Below, one piece after another: positions 7,784 through 17,124 of a stretch of DNA of 64,000 nt. Each line of letters starts with the position of its first letter. Position 1 is the stretch's first letter. The notes below the pieces were generated by a model. It was not told the DNA's origin and ran no database searches. It was given only the letters and a program-made list of their open reading frames with translations. A program made the translations under genes and the position numbers. The stretch comes from Halomonas icarae. GTDB taxonomy: Bacteria > Pseudomonadota > Gammaproteobacteria > Pseudomonadales > Halomonadaceae. The stretch spans positions 2,648,489 through 2,712,488 of the forward strand of contig NZ_WUTS01000001.1 in assembly GCF_009901955.1 (NCBI RefSeq). Reading direction: 5' to 3'.

Positions 7784-8545
7784 TTACGACGAAGCTTCAA
7801 ATGTAATCACTTCTCCTAAAGCTGCATCACTATCAATCACTGAGAACGGGCGTTCATAGTCAATCGTAATAGACACATCCTTAAAGCCAGCTTCATGCAA
7901 CAAGCTTCTGAATTCAAAAACACCCCAAAAGCGAAGAGAAAAAACCTCCAGTTCAGAAGAAACCAAGCTTCCTGAGTTCCAGTGCTCATATTTCAATTGA
8001 GAAACCGTGGTCTGATGTAAATAGCTTGTCTTCACCCTTGTTTCGGTTAAGGTCAGCATATCGGCGCCTATATTCCACATGCGCGCCTCAGGTCCAGAGT
8101 CAACCATACAAACCAATGAGTCTATATCCACAATAATCTTGCCACCCTCTGACAAGCAATTTTTCAACTGCTTAAGGAACTCTAGGCAAGCAACAGGAGA
8201 CTTAATTAACTGAATGGAACCTGCTGGTATCACTACAGCAGAAAACTTCTCGCTGTAGACAAAGCCTTCAAAGCTTTGCTCGCTGACATTATCTATTAGG
8301 TTTCTGCTAGAAATTTCTTTCTTGCAGATATCCAACATATGAGGAGAAGCATCAAAGCCATGAACTATATGACCAGCCTCAAGCAATGGTATAAGAAACC
8401 TTCCATTACCAACTGCAGGCTCTAAAACTGGACCACTAGTATCCTTGAGGCATGACAGATAAAACTCAACATCTCCAAAAGTTCGACCAATGGGTTTATC
8501 CACATGATAAACCCAAGAGGCTAGTGACCCATACTCATTATCCAT
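7784..8545 (-). CDS. class I SAM-dependent methyltransferase
   Basis: A 253-residue Rossmann-type methyltransferase. Motif I reads VLEPAVGNGRFLIPLLEAG (about residues 40-58), followed by the acidic motif II in VHGFDASPHMLDICKK and a motif IV-like FSAVVIPAGSIQLI. The residue pattern suits the broad Methyltransf_25/11 group acting on small molecules; the target is not identifiable. AT-rich, in the accessory block, same strand as the Nudix gene upstream, separated by 89 bp. Confidence 0.8.
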   Translation of the reverse strand: MDNEYGSLASWVYHVDKPIGRTFGDVEFYLSCLKDTSGPVLEPAVGNGRFLIPLLEAGHIVHGFDASPHMLDICKKEISSRNLIDNVSEQSFEGFVYSEKFSAVVIPAGSIQLIKSPVACLEFLKQLKNCLSEGGKIIVDIDSLVCMVDSGPEARMWNIGADMLTLTETRVKTSYLHQTTVSQLKYEHWNSGSLVSSELEVFSLRFWGVFEFRSLLHEAGFKDVSITIDYERPFSVIDSDAALGEVITFEASS

Positions 8546-8634
8546 ACAGCCACCCTACTCCTTAGGTATGAATACACCATACGGTGTTTCCAAAACAGCT
8601 TCTTTAGAAGAATTAGAAATTAAAACCATCCTTC

Positions 8635-9108
8635 CTAAACCAGCTCATTTTCGTAAATTACCATAGCTTGCCTTGCCACTTTCTCAACATCTAAGCTAAT
8701 AGCCAGACTTTTTTGGTTCACATCATCAATTTCAAAAAAGCAAGCATCTAGTGCATCATCACCCGCGAAAGGCTCACCTGAGACCCATACACAGAGTACA
8801 GCCACAAGCACAAAATGATATTCAAGCTCACCACTTTTATCAAAGTCTAATACGTCGACAGCATTGAACACCCTATGCACGTTGGCGGTAACACTTGTTT
8901 CCTCGTAAAGCTCTCTCAGAGCAGCCTCTTCAATTGTTTCTCCTCGCTCAATTTTTCCACCAGGGAAACCCCATCGACCCGCATCTGGTGGGTTAGAGCG
9001 ACGTACTAAAAGTACTTTACCATCTTTTAACAGAACTGCGATGGTTGCTACCACCGGGCGTTTTTTCGACGTCTCTGGAAACTCACAACCACCCTGACCA
9101 GACATCAC
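8635..9108 (-). CDS. Nudix hydrolase (MutT-like)
   Basis: A 157-residue protein with a complete Nudix box: GGKIERGETIEEAALRELYE followed by ET (about residues 50-71), with the metal-binding REL-x-EE core. It begins the domain with VVATIAVLLKDGKVLLVRRS, typical of MutT/ADP-sugar-type Nudix proteins. It would hydrolyse a nucleoside diphosphate derivative. A second possible start lies one codon later (MSGQ). Part of the AT-rich island cargo, immediately downstream of the integrase gene on the same strand. Confidence 0.85.
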   Translation of the reverse strand: MMSGQGGCEFPETSKKRPVVATIAVLLKDGKVLLVRRSNPPDAGRWGFPGGKIERGETIEEAALRELYEETSVTANVHRVFNAVDVLDFDKSGELEYHFVLVAVLCVWVSGEPFAGDDALDACFFEIDDVNQKSLAISLDVEKVARQAMVIYENELV

Positions 9109-9155
9109 ACCCTCTGTATCGATTAAAAATGAATAATAATATTATACAAGGGGTA

Positions 9156-10226
9156 TTAGAATGATCGACCGTATCTTATTCCGTCAAGCTTTTCGACCAG
9201 ATCCTCTGCTCTCAGATGCGTATACCGCCTCAGCATCTGCATGGACTTGTGACCACTGATCGCGGCGACCTCCTGATCGGATAGACCCGCCTCAACTAGA
9301 CGACTGACGGCCTCATGGCGTAAGTCGTGAAAGCGGAAGTCATCGAGCCCTGCCTGCTTCTTCGCGTGGTTCCAGAGCTTGGTGTAGGCATAGGGGCCGC
9401 GCTTGCCGTCCTTTCCAGGCTCGCCGAAGAACACCAGGTCGCAGTCGAGCGGGCGCACCGGATTGTTCAGCGCTTGCTTGAACACCTCATTAGCGGCCTG
9501 GGTCAGCGGCACCAAGCGAGCTTCGTTGTTCTTGGTGTCGGTGAGACGCACTACACGGCGTTTCACGTCGACCTGAGAGCGTGTGAGGGTCAGGATCTCT
9601 GAGGAGCGCATGCCCGTCTCCAGGGCGATTCTGGCGATCCAGGCCAGCATGGGATTACTGTGCTGCCGTAGCACGTCGAACAGGCGCTTCTCCTCGTTGG
9701 CGCTCAAGCGCCGGTCGCGCCCTTCTCCAGGGCTGGGCTTGCGGATGTTCTGAACGGGGTTGTAGGTCAGGCCCAGCCCCCACTCCTGGATGGCCACGGT
9801 GTAGAGATGGCCAAGCAGGGCGAGCTCCAGCCGCACGGTATTGGCGCTGATGGGCTGCCCACGATGGCCAATGCTGTTCAGGCGGGTGTCACGGAAATTG
9901 GCGATCAACTCCGGCGTCAGGGCCGCAAGCGAATACTTGCCCAAGTGCTCGATCAGCGTGCTGGCCTTGTGGCGCTCGCTCTTTTGGGTGCTGGGCTTCT
10001 TGGTGGGTGTGACGTCGGCCAGGTAGCGCTTGAGCGCGGCTTCGAGCGTCATGCGCTCCGAAGCGCTGCGCTGGATATAAACACCACGCACCATTTCGTC
10101 TTCGGTGCGGCGTGCCCAGTCCTGGGCGTCTCGTTTGGTTCGGAAGGTCTTGGCGGTGGTGGGCCAGCCGGTCTTTCGGATGACGGCTTTCCAGCTACCG
10201 GCAGGGGTCTTGACGATGGTGGCCAT
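9156..10226 (-). CDS. tyrosine site-specific integrase of a tRNA-targeting genomic island
   Basis: A 356-residue phage-type integrase. It has an N-terminal AP2-like arm-binding segment (WKAVIRKTGWPTTAKTFRTK), a SAM-like core-binding domain, and a catalytic domain with Arg in LETGMRSSEIL, HDLRH, SGHKS and the tyrosine in LRRYTHL near the end. It catalyses integration and excision at an att site. It lies 97 bp from the 3' end of the tRNA-Ile2 gene, the classical integrase-tRNA arrangement. The gene is GC-richer than the cargo genes at 4.6-9.1 kb. Confidence 0.92.
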   Translation of the reverse strand: MATIVKTPAGSWKAVIRKTGWPTTAKTFRTKRDAQDWARRTEDEMVRGVYIQRSASERMTLEAALKRYLADVTPTKKPSTQKSERHKASTLIEHLGKYSLAALTPELIANFRDTRLNSIGHRGQPISANTVRLELALLGHLYTVAIQEWGLGLTYNPVQNIRKPSPGEGRDRRLSANEEKRLFDVLRQHSNPMLAWIARIALETGMRSSEILTLTRSQVDVKRRVVRLTDTKNNEARLVPLTQAANEVFKQALNNPVRPLDCDLVFFGEPGKDGKRGPYAYTKLWNHAKKQAGLDDFRFHDLRHEAVSRLVEAGLSDQEVAAISGHKSMQMLRRYTHLRAEDLVEKLDGIRYGRSF

Positions 10227-10323
10227 GAAAGTCTCCAGGGGGCTGAAGGATCGGGACTGTACCGAAACTGTACCCTTGGACTATGGGACTCACCAGGTAA
10301 AATTCGTAAGACGCTGATTTCAT

Positions 10324-10400
<77 letters not shown>

Positions 10401-10552
10401 TTTATACAGAGGGTGCGCGAAAGGCGCCGGCGTATGATAGCGAATGCCGATGGTCGATACCAGAGCGAGATGCCTTGCAGTGAAGCGATGCCATCGGCGA
10501 TTATGCCCGAGCCGCCGAACGCGGCCCTTTCCCGGCCACCCTTCGAGATCTC

Positions 10553-11572
10553 ATGTTCCTGCTGATAGCCTTCGCTGTTCTCTCCATTGGCGTTTCCTTC
10601 CTGTGCTCACTGCTCGAGGCCGCGCTGCTCTCGATGACCCCCAGCTATGTGGCCCAGGTGCGCGAGACCAACCCCAGGCTGCACGCCAGGCTCAACGATC
10701 TGAAGCGCAATATCGACCAGCCGCTGGCGGCGATTCTGACCCTGAACACCATCGCCCATACGGTGGGGGCCACCGGTGTCGGCGCCCAGGTCACGGTGGT
10801 GTTCGGCGAGACCTGGCTGGGGGTCGCCTCGGCGCTGATGACGCTGCTGATCCTGTTCGTCTCCGAGATCATTCCCAAGACCATCGGGGCCACCTACTGG
10901 CGCCAGCTCTCCGGCATGCTGGCCCGTACCCTGGCGGTGATGGTGTGGAGCCTCAAGCCGTTCATCTGGATGTCCGAGCAGATCACCAAGCGCATCGGCA
11001 AGGACGCCATGGATACCGACATGCGCGGCGAGATCAAGGCGCTGGCCCAGATCGGCCAGGAGGAGAAGGCGCTGGACCCGGAGGAGACCCGCGTCATCAT
11101 CAATATCCTCAACCTGCATGATATCCAGGTGAAGGAGGTGATGACCCCGCGCACCGTCTCGGTCACGGCGACTCCCGCCATGACGGTGGGCGAGTTCAGC
11201 GCAGAGCTCGGCCCCTCGCCCTTCACCCGCTTTCCGGTGATGGATGGCGGTGAACAGGCGCTGGGTTATGTGCACAAGGCCGATACCTACAGCGCCGACG
11301 AGGGCGCCGATCTCAAGTCGCTGATGCATCCGGTCAAGTCGGTGCCCGCCGAGGAGAGCATCGAGCAGATCTTCACCATGATGGTCCAGGACCGCCAGCA
11401 CCTCTGCGTGGTGTATGACGACCTGGGTACCTGGGTGGGCCTGATCACCCTGGAGGACGTGATCGAGACCATCCTCGGCCAGGAGATCGTCGACGAGACC
11501 GACAATGTCGCCAACCTGCGCAAGTACGCCCGCCAGCGCTGGACCAAGAGCCTGAAGAAGACCGAAGAGTAG
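10553..11572 (+). CDS. CNNM/DUF21 transmembrane protein with CBS pair (HlyC/CorC family)
   Basis: A 339-residue membrane protein. The CNNM (DUF21) domain with about four hydrophobic segments spans residues 1-180 (SLLEAALLSMTPSY, SEIIPKTIGA). A CBS-domain pair starts at VKEVMTPRTVSV (about 195) and ends near VGLITLEDVIETILG. The CorC/HlyC C-terminal domain of longer homologues is lacking. Family members are linked to Mg2+/Co2+ efflux or tolerance. No strong RBS precedes the ATG. It stands alone next to the tRNA gene on the chromosomal side. Confidence 0.88.
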   Translation: MFLLIAFAVLSIGVSFLCSLLEAALLSMTPSYVAQVRETNPRLHARLNDLKRNIDQPLAAILTLNTIAHTVGATGVGAQVTVVFGETWLGVASALMTLLILFVSEIIPKTIGATYWRQLSGMLARTLAVMVWSLKPFIWMSEQITKRIGKDAMDTDMRGEIKALAQIGQEEKALDPEETRVIINILNLHDIQVKEVMTPRTVSVTATPAMTVGEFSAELGPSPFTRFPVMDGGEQALGYVHKADTYSADEGADLKSLMHPVKSVPAEESIEQIFTMMVQDRQHLCVVYDDLGTWVGLITLEDVIETILGQEIVDETDNVANLRKYARQRWTKSLKKTEE

Positions 11573-11632
11573 GCCGCTTATCCTGGCTGGGTGCTCTGGC
11601 TGGGTGCCTCGACGGTGTGTGCTGACAATGAT

Positions 11633-12589
11633 CTAGCGATCGGGGATCAACCGGCCGGGTACCCAGCGCAGAAAGACGAGCATGCCGAACAGCTCGACCA
11701 GCGACTGGCAAACGACCACCACCACCGCGGCCTGCCAGCCCTCGGGCAGCGCCAGGGCGATGGGCAGCATCACGAAGGAGTTGCGGGTAGCGAAGCTGAA
11801 GGTGAGCGTGCGTGCCGCCGCTGGCCTCAGCCCCAAGCCGCGCCCCAGCCCCCAGCCCAGTAGCGCGGTCAGTGCCAGGTAGCCGATAAAGAGCGGCAGC
11901 ACCTGCAGCACCACCCCACTCAACCCCTGCATGCCGGCGATCTGGGTCGCCGCCACCACCAACAGCACCATGGCCAGAAGCGGCACGGGCAGCCAGCCCA
12001 GCCCCTCTACCAGGCGACGCGCCGTGGCGCGGCGTCGCACCAGCCGCTGGGTCAGCCCGGCCGCCACCAGAGGCACCAGAATCAGCCCGACGAAGGCGCC
12101 GAGCAGCGGCGCTGCGATGGCGACCCCCAGCCACTGCAGGTCCAGAAACAGCCAGAGATAGAACGGCAGCGTCACCAGCTGCAACACCAGCAGCAGCGGT
12201 GTGGCGGCGATGGCGCGCCCGGCATCGCCCTTGCCCAGATGGGTGAAGGTGATGAACCAGTCGGTGCAGGGCACCAACAGCACCAGCAGCACGCCGAGCC
12301 GAACGGCCGGCGCCAGTGGCAACAACGCCACCAGCGTGCCCACCATCAGCGGTAGCAGCAGGAAGTTGCCTGCCACCAGCGCCGTGGCGAAGCGCCAGTC
12401 CTGCAGGGCCAGGGCGAGCCGCCCCAGCGGCACCTGGGTGAAGGTCGCGTAGAGCAGCACGCCGAGCAGCGGCCAGAGCCCGCCCTCGAGGGTGGCACTG
12501 ATCTCGGGGCGCATCAGGCCCAGGCCCAGCCCAGTGATGATCGCCGCCAGGTAGAGCCACACCTGATGGCGTTCGAGATGGTCACGCAT
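11633..12589 (-). CDS. BASS-superfamily carrier, ACR3/arsenic-resistance-like
   Basis: A 318-residue protein with about ten hydrophobic segments. LLVPCTDWFITFTHLGKGD (about residues 106-124) resembles the conserved Cys-containing loop of ACR3-type arsenite exporters, and the overall pattern fits the bile acid:Na+ symporter superfamily. The conserved Cys supports an arsenite or related anion role, but no arsR or arsC is nearby, so substrate is open. It is divergent from the AEC carrier gene across a strongly structured 260-bp intergenic region. Confidence 0.75.
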   Translation of the reverse strand: MRDHLERHQVWLYLAAIITGLGLGLMRPEISATLEGGLWPLLGVLLYATFTQVPLGRLALALQDWRFATALVAGNFLLLPLMVGTLVALLPLAPAVRLGVLLVLLVPCTDWFITFTHLGKGDAGRAIAATPLLLVLQLVTLPFYLWLFLDLQWLGVAIAAPLLGAFVGLILVPLVAAGLTQRLVRRRATARRLVEGLGWLPVPLLAMVLLVVAATQIAGMQGLSGVVLQVLPLFIGYLALTALLGWGLGRGLGLRPAAARTLTFSFATRNSFVMLPIALALPEGWQAAVVVVVCQSLVELFGMLVFLRWVPGRLIPDR

Positions 12590-12647
12590 TCACTTCTCCC
12601 CCTTCTGCCTTGGCCTCGCTGACCCGGCGAGTCTTACCATGGATGGC

Positions 12648-12684
12648 ATGGGCACTGCATGGCAGCTTGCCATGCAGTGCCCAT
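12648..12684. repeat. 17-bp perfect inverted repeat with 3-nt loop
   Basis: ATGGGCACTGCATGGCA (12648-12664) is exactly complementary to TGCCATGCAGTGCCCAT (12668-12684) around GCT. No T-tract follows on either strand, so this is not a simple terminator. It lies between divergent genes (12589 and 12850). Confidence 0.75.
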
Positions 12685-12735
12685 CTGCTCGAACGGCAGC
12701 CGCAAACACACCCGCGCGCCCTCCGTTCGCTTTGC

Positions 12736-12760
12736 GCTTGAGCCCGACTCAGGCTCAAGC
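12736..12760. repeat. 9-bp inverted repeat, second hairpin of the same intergenic region
   Basis: GCTTGAGCC (12736-12744) and GGCTCAAGC (12752-12760) pair around a 7-nt loop. It is 51 bp from the longer palindrome. The 260-bp gap 12590-12849 holds no gene that I can support. Confidence 0.6.
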
Positions 12761-12849
12761 CCCGGGGCCAAGCGAGACTACGAGCGCCTTGCCAGGCCGT
12801 GCGGCGATTCAGGACAATGGCCGATCCTCCACACTCCTGAGGCGCTTGC

Positions 12850-13728
12850 ATGCTTGCCGAACTCTTCGCGGTGATGGCTCCGGTACTGGCCGGGGCGGGT
12901 CTGGGTTTTTCCTGGGTGCGACTGGGGCAGCCCTATCCGGTCGAGTTCGTTACCCGCCTGGTCTTCAATATCGGGACGCCGGCGCTGGTCATCGCCTCGC
13001 TCTCCAGCGCCGAGATCGAGGCCGGCAACTTCGGCCGCACCATGCTCGCCACGGCGCTGGTGATCTGCACCATGGCGGCGATGACCTGGCCGCTGGCCCG
13101 CCTGCTGCGCCAGGACTGGCGGGTGCTGCTGGCACCGGCCATGTACCCCAATACCGGCAACATGGGCCTGCCGGTGGTGCTCTACGCCTTCGGCAACGCC
13201 GGCTTCGCCTATGGCATCACGGTGATGGTCACCGTCTCGCTGTTCCAGTTCACCCTGGGGTCGGTGATGGCCAGCAACAGCGGCAACCCGCTGCGCACCC
13301 TGGTGCGCACGCCCACCGTCTACGCCATTCTGCTGTCGCTGATCCTGCTGCTGACCGATACCGACCTGCCCCTGTGGCTCGCCAATAGCGTCGACCTGAT
13401 CTCGGGCTTTACCGTGCCGCTGATGCTGATCACCCTGGGGGTGTCGCTGGCCAGCATTCAGGTCAGGAGCCTGCGCTCCGGCATCGGCTTCAGCCTGCTG
13501 CGCATCCCGGTGGCCGCGGCGCTGGCCTGGGGCATCGGCGCCCTGCTCGGCCTGCCACCGCTGGCCCATGGCATCGTGGTGCTGCAGATGAGCATGCCGG
13601 TGGCGGTATTCAACTACCTGTTCGCCCAGAAGGCACGCCGCGAGCCGGAGTATGTCGCCAGCCTCGTGTTCTGCTCGACCCTGCTCTCGCTGCTCTATCT
13701 GCCGCTGCTGCTGGCCTGGCTGATGTAG
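12850..13728 (+). CDS. AEC-family transporter (auxin efflux carrier-like)
   Basis: A 292-residue membrane protein of the AEC family, with about ten helices in two halves. Typical elements are FNIGTPALVIASLS near the N-terminus and MYPNTGNMGLPVVLYAFGN around residues 97-115, where AEC proteins carry the conserved N-x-GN-x-G-x-P signature. Bacterial members move dicarboxylates or other organic anions. TGAGG precedes the ATG at 12850. Its stop codon lies within a 15-bp tandem repeat, so the last residues (AWLM) are repeated beyond the stop. Confidence 0.85.
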   Translation: MLAELFAVMAPVLAGAGLGFSWVRLGQPYPVEFVTRLVFNIGTPALVIASLSSAEIEAGNFGRTMLATALVICTMAAMTWPLARLLRQDWRVLLAPAMYPNTGNMGLPVVLYAFGNAGFAYGITVMVTVSLFQFTLGSVMASNSGNPLRTLVRTPTVYAILLSLILLLTDTDLPLWLANSVDLISGFTVPLMLITLGVSLASIQVRSLRSGIGFSLLRIPVAAALAWGIGALLGLPPLAHGIVVLQMSMPVAVFNYLFAQKARREPEYVASLVFCSTLLSLLYLPLLLAWLM

Positions 13729-13759
13729 ACCTGGCTGATGTAGGCCTGGTTGATATAGA
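13715..13759 (+). repeat. 15-bp tandem repeat, three copies, spanning the AEC stop codon
   Basis: CCTGGCTGATGTAGA (13715-13729) is followed by CCTGGCTGATGTAGG and CCTGGTTGATATAGA. The unit is a multiple of three, so every copy carries the same in-frame TAG. Read-through of the first stop would meet another five codons later. Confidence 0.8.
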
Positions 13760-13855
13760 CCAGGGGCGGGAGAGCCAGCTACGTTATCCTGCGTGGATTT
13801 TGCGTCCCATGAACTTTGCTACCATACCGCTATGTCCAGCGCGCCAGGAGCGAGC

Positions 13856-14056
13856 ATGCCACTTCGTGAAGTCGCCATCGGCGGGCTCTATCTCTCCCCT
13901 CTGCTGCTGTATGCCCTGATCGGGCTCGGCGCCACCCTGCTGATTCGTAGCCTGCTCTTTCGGCTGCTGGGCGCTAACCGCCTGTGGTACGAGGCCTGGT
14001 TCGATGTCTCCCTGTTCGTGATCTGCACCGCTGCCGCGGCCTATCTCTCGGCGTAG
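13856..14056 (+). CDS. aaeX: DUF1656 small inner-membrane protein (AaeX-like)
   Basis: A 66-residue protein with two hydrophobic segments, opening MPLREVAIGGLYLSPLLLYA, the characteristic start of DUF1656/AaeX proteins. AGGAG at 13846-13850 supports the ATG at 13856 over upstream in-frame ATGs at 13793 and 13832. AaeX accompanies the AaeAB aromatic-acid efflux pump in enterobacteria; its own role is not established. First gene of a three-gene operon here. Confidence 0.8.
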   Translation: MPLREVAIGGLYLSPLLLYALIGLGATLLIRSLLFRLLGANRLWYEAWFDVSLFVICTAAAAYLSA

Positions 14057-14076
14057 TCACCCGGAACCCTCATACC

Positions 14077-14937
14077 ATGCGCACACTGCTTCGCAGCCTC
14101 GTCACCCTCGTCATTGTCGCCCTGGCCATCGCCGCCGGCCTGTGGCTGTGGCACTACTATCTCTACACCCCCTGGACGCGTGATGGTCGCGTAAGGGCCG
14201 AGATCATCACCGTGGCCTCGGACCTCTCCGGGCGTGTGGTCACGCTGTCGGTCGACGACAATCAGCGCGTTACGGCGGGCGACCCGCTGTTCGAGCTTGA
14301 TCCGCAGCGCTACCGCTCGGCCCTGGAGAGTGCCCAGGCACTGGTCGCCCAGCGCGAGGTCGAGCTCGAGCGGCGTCAGCACGAGGCCTCGCGCCGCAGC
14401 CATCTGAGCCGCCAGGCAATCAGCGCCGAAAGCCAGGAGACCGCACGCCTCGAGAGCCAGGTGGCGCAGGCCCGGCTCGACCAGGCGCGTAGCCAGCTGG
14501 CCGGCGCCCGCCTCGATCTCGAGCGCACCACGATCGAGGCGCCGATCAGCGGCCATGTGCTCAATCTGCAGCTGGCCGAGGGCAACTACGTGAATGCCGG
14601 CAAGCCGGTGATGGCGCTGGTCAAGGCGGACTCCTTCTACGTTACCGGCTATTTCGAAGAGACCAAGCTGCCACGCATCCGTGTCGGCGCCCCCGCTCGC
14701 GTCATCCTGATGAGCGGTGACACCGAGTTGCGTGGTCATGTGGAAAGCATCGGGCGTGCCATCGCCGATCCTCACACCACGCCCAACGCTCAGCTGCTCC
14801 CCCAGGTGGCGCCCACCTTCAGCTGGGTTCGCCTGGCCCAGCGTATCCCGGTGCGTATCGCGCTCGATGAGATTCCCGCCGACATCTCGCTGAGCGCCGG
14901 CATGACCGCTTCGGTGCATATCGAGCCCCAGGAGTAG
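14077..14937 (+). CDS. aaeA: membrane fusion protein of aromatic-acid-type efflux pump (AaeA-like)
   Basis: A 286-residue periplasmic adaptor with one N-terminal membrane anchor (about residues 8-28). A lipoyl-like half follows (RVRAEIITVASDLSGRVVTL), then a coiled-coil hairpin (about 75-150, rich in Q, E, R and A), then the second lipoyl half (TTIEAPISGHVLNLQLAEGN) and a beta-barrel domain. It links the inner-membrane pump encoded next to an outer-membrane channel. The ATG at 14077 lies 20 bp after the DUF1656 stop. E. coli AaeA is similar in size (about 310). Confidence 0.85.
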   Translation: MRTLLRSLVTLVIVALAIAAGLWLWHYYLYTPWTRDGRVRAEIITVASDLSGRVVTLSVDDNQRVTAGDPLFELDPQRYRSALESAQALVAQREVELERRQHEASRRSHLSRQAISAESQETARLESQVAQARLDQARSQLAGARLDLERTTIEAPISGHVLNLQLAEGNYVNAGKPVMALVKADSFYVTGYFEETKLPRIRVGAPARVILMSGDTELRGHVESIGRAIADPHTTPNAQLLPQVAPTFSWVRLAQRIPVRIALDEIPADISLSAGMTASVHIEPQE

Positions 14938-14942
14938 CCCGC

Positions 14943-17045
14943 ATGTCGCCCTGGCTACAGGCGTACCTGACGCCCAGCAGCAAGGCCGTGCAGTTCGCCA
15001 TCAAGGCGACCCTGGCCATGCTGCTGGCCCTCTATGTGGCGCTGTGGTGCGATCTGGAACGCCCCTACTGGGCGCTGATCTCGGCGGCATTCCTGCAGAT
15101 TCGACCGATGAGCGGCATGGTGGTCGAGAAGGGGCTGAGCCAGATCACCGGCACCCTGGTGGGCTGCGGTGCCGGCATCGCCATCATGAGCCTGTTAGGC
15201 CAGGCCCCCGTGCCGGCGCTGATCGTCCTGACCCTGTGGATCATGCTGTGCACCTATGGCAGCTCGCTGCTGCGCAACAACGCCGCCTATGGCTGCATCA
15301 TGGGCGCCGTCACGGCCATGCTGATCGTGGTGATCGGCGCCAGCCGGCCCGACGCCATCTTCGCCATCGCCGTGGCCCGCCTGTCGGAGCTGGCCCTGGG
15401 GGCGGTGTGTGCCACCCTGGTCAGTTCACTGCTGTGGCCGATCAGGGTCGGCGATCACCTGGGGCGCCAGGCCGACGAGGTCGTTAATCAGGCCTTCGTG
15501 CATGCGGCACAGCGGCTGACCGACTCCCAGGATCTCGGTGCACTCCAGACCACCCTGACCGGCAGCCTGGGGCCTCTCACCCTGCTCGAGGGCGACAGCC
15601 AGGCGGCCCGCTATGAAGGGCCGGAGGGACCGGGGCGAATTCGCGCCAGTCACGTGCTGACCCGCCATACCCTGCGAATGCTGGCTACCCTCCACGCTCT
15701 GCAGCAGCTGTTGCACCACGAAGGAAAGCGCCTCTCGCCGACGATCCACGATCTGGCAGCCGATCTGGCCGACGGCTTCCGCGGTTCGGCCGAGGGGAGT
15801 GGCGTCGCGGCGGCCCATCGGCGACTTCACGCGCTGCGTCATCGCGTGCTGGCGTGTCCCGATGAGGCTTTTTCCCCGATCGAGCAGCGCTGCCTGCTGG
15901 GCATGCGCGAGGCCCTGGGCCACGCCCTGGTGATGCTCGATGCCCGCGATGCCATTACCCGCCCCCACGGCAAACGACTGCGCGGCGTCGCCCTCGACTG
16001 GCATCGCGATCACCTGGTCGCCGGACTCAATGCCCTGCGCGCCGGGATGGTCTTCAGTGTGCTCGCCACCTTCTGGCTGACTACCGGCTGGAGCAACGGG
16101 CAGGTGGCCATGCTGCTTGGCACCCTGCTGTCGGCCTTCTTCGCCAGCCATGACAACCCGGTGGCGGTCTCCATGGTGTCCGCCAAGGGCATGCTGATGG
16201 CGATCCCCAGCGCCTTCCTGTTTGGCCATGTCCTGCTGGCTCAGGCCAGCGGCTTTCCGTTGCTGGCGATGCTGGTGCTTACCCCGCTGTTTCTCGGGCT
16301 GCTGGGGTCGGCCGATCCGCGACTGCTGGGCTACTGTCTGGCCTTTATCATCGGTAATATTCTGCTGACCATGCCCGGCAATGGCATGGACCTCTCCTTC
16401 GAGGCCTTCATCAACCGTGCCATCGCCGTGATGATTGGACTCGCCACGGTGGTAATGGGCTTTCGCCTGCTGCCCGGCCTGGGCGCCAACCTGCGCAAAC
16501 GGCGTCTTATTGCCGCCATTGTCGGCGACTTACGCAGACTGGCGGGCTCGTCGGTGCATGAGGCCGAGGCACGCTTCATCGGTGCCATGGCCGACCGCAT
16601 GCTGCATCTGGCCAAGCATGACGATGTGCTGCCGGAAGACCAGCGCCACCTCTTCAGCCTCGGCCTGACCGGCCTGGATACCGGCTACGCCTGCCTGCAG
16701 ATCCGCCGACGCCTCGATGGCCTGACGGGCGGCGACCTGAAACAGGCCAAGCGGCGCTTCATCCTGGCGCTGGCCGATGCCTACGCCGACAGCGCCCGAG
16801 GCCAGACGCCTCGCGGGGTGCGCGAGGCGGGGGCCGCACTCACCGAGGCCGCCGGTCACCACCCCACGTTGAGCGAGCGTCATCAGGCCCTGCTCGCCGG
16901 GCTGATAGAGCGCCTCGATCTCGCCCTGCAGCGTCAGGCCCAGCGCGCGCATGCCTCCTATATGTCTCGCCAGGGGGATCAAGGTGCGGCCAGAGACGTG
17001 GCTCGCGACGGCGCGACGAAGCCCCCGGCGGATACCGCCAGATAG
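14943..17045 (+). CDS. aaeB: FUSC-family efflux permease (AaeB-like)
   Basis: A 700-residue protein with the FUSC layout: an N-terminal bundle of about six membrane segments (residues 15-170), a large soluble region (about 175-345), a second membrane bundle (about 350-500) and a C-terminal soluble domain. Homologues export aromatic carboxylic acids (AaeB) or fusaric acid, driven by the proton gradient. It begins 5 bp after the adaptor gene and completes an aaeXAB-like operon that ends at a hairpin at 17096. The LysR regulator that usually accompanies the operon is absent here. Confidence 0.85.
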   Translation: MSPWLQAYLTPSSKAVQFAIKATLAMLLALYVALWCDLERPYWALISAAFLQIRPMSGMVVEKGLSQITGTLVGCGAGIAIMSLLGQAPVPALIVLTLWIMLCTYGSSLLRNNAAYGCIMGAVTAMLIVVIGASRPDAIFAIAVARLSELALGAVCATLVSSLLWPIRVGDHLGRQADEVVNQAFVHAAQRLTDSQDLGALQTTLTGSLGPLTLLEGDSQAARYEGPEGPGRIRASHVLTRHTLRMLATLHALQQLLHHEGKRLSPTIHDLAADLADGFRGSAEGSGVAAAHRRLHALRHRVLACPDEAFSPIEQRCLLGMREALGHALVMLDARDAITRPHGKRLRGVALDWHRDHLVAGLNALRAGMVFSVLATFWLTTGWSNGQVAMLLGTLLSAFFASHDNPVAVSMVSAKGMLMAIPSAFLFGHVLLAQASGFPLLAMLVLTPLFLGLLGSADPRLLGYCLAFIIGNILLTMPGNGMDLSFEAFINRAIAVMIGLATVVMGFRLLPGLGANLRKRRLIAAIVGDLRRLAGSSVHEAEARFIGAMADRMLHLAKHDDVLPEDQRHLFSLGLTGLDTGYACLQIRRRLDGLTGGDLKQAKRRFILALADAYADSARGQTPRGVREAGAALTEAAGHHPTLSERHQALLAGLIERLDLALQRQAQRAHASYMSRQGDQGAARDVARDGATKPPADTAR

Positions 17046-17095
17046 CGACGGCTGGCGTCATTTCACAGATCGCGTATCCTCATGACGCCGTTGAC

Positions 17096-17124
17096 AGGCC
17101 CGCCCATCGCGCCGGGCCTTTAAT
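17096..17124 (+). terminator. rho-independent-type terminator after the aaeB-like gene
   Basis: AGGCCCG (17096-17102) pairs with CGGGCCT (17113-17119), followed by TTTAATT. It closes the efflux operon before the proVWX promoter region. Confidence 0.6.
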
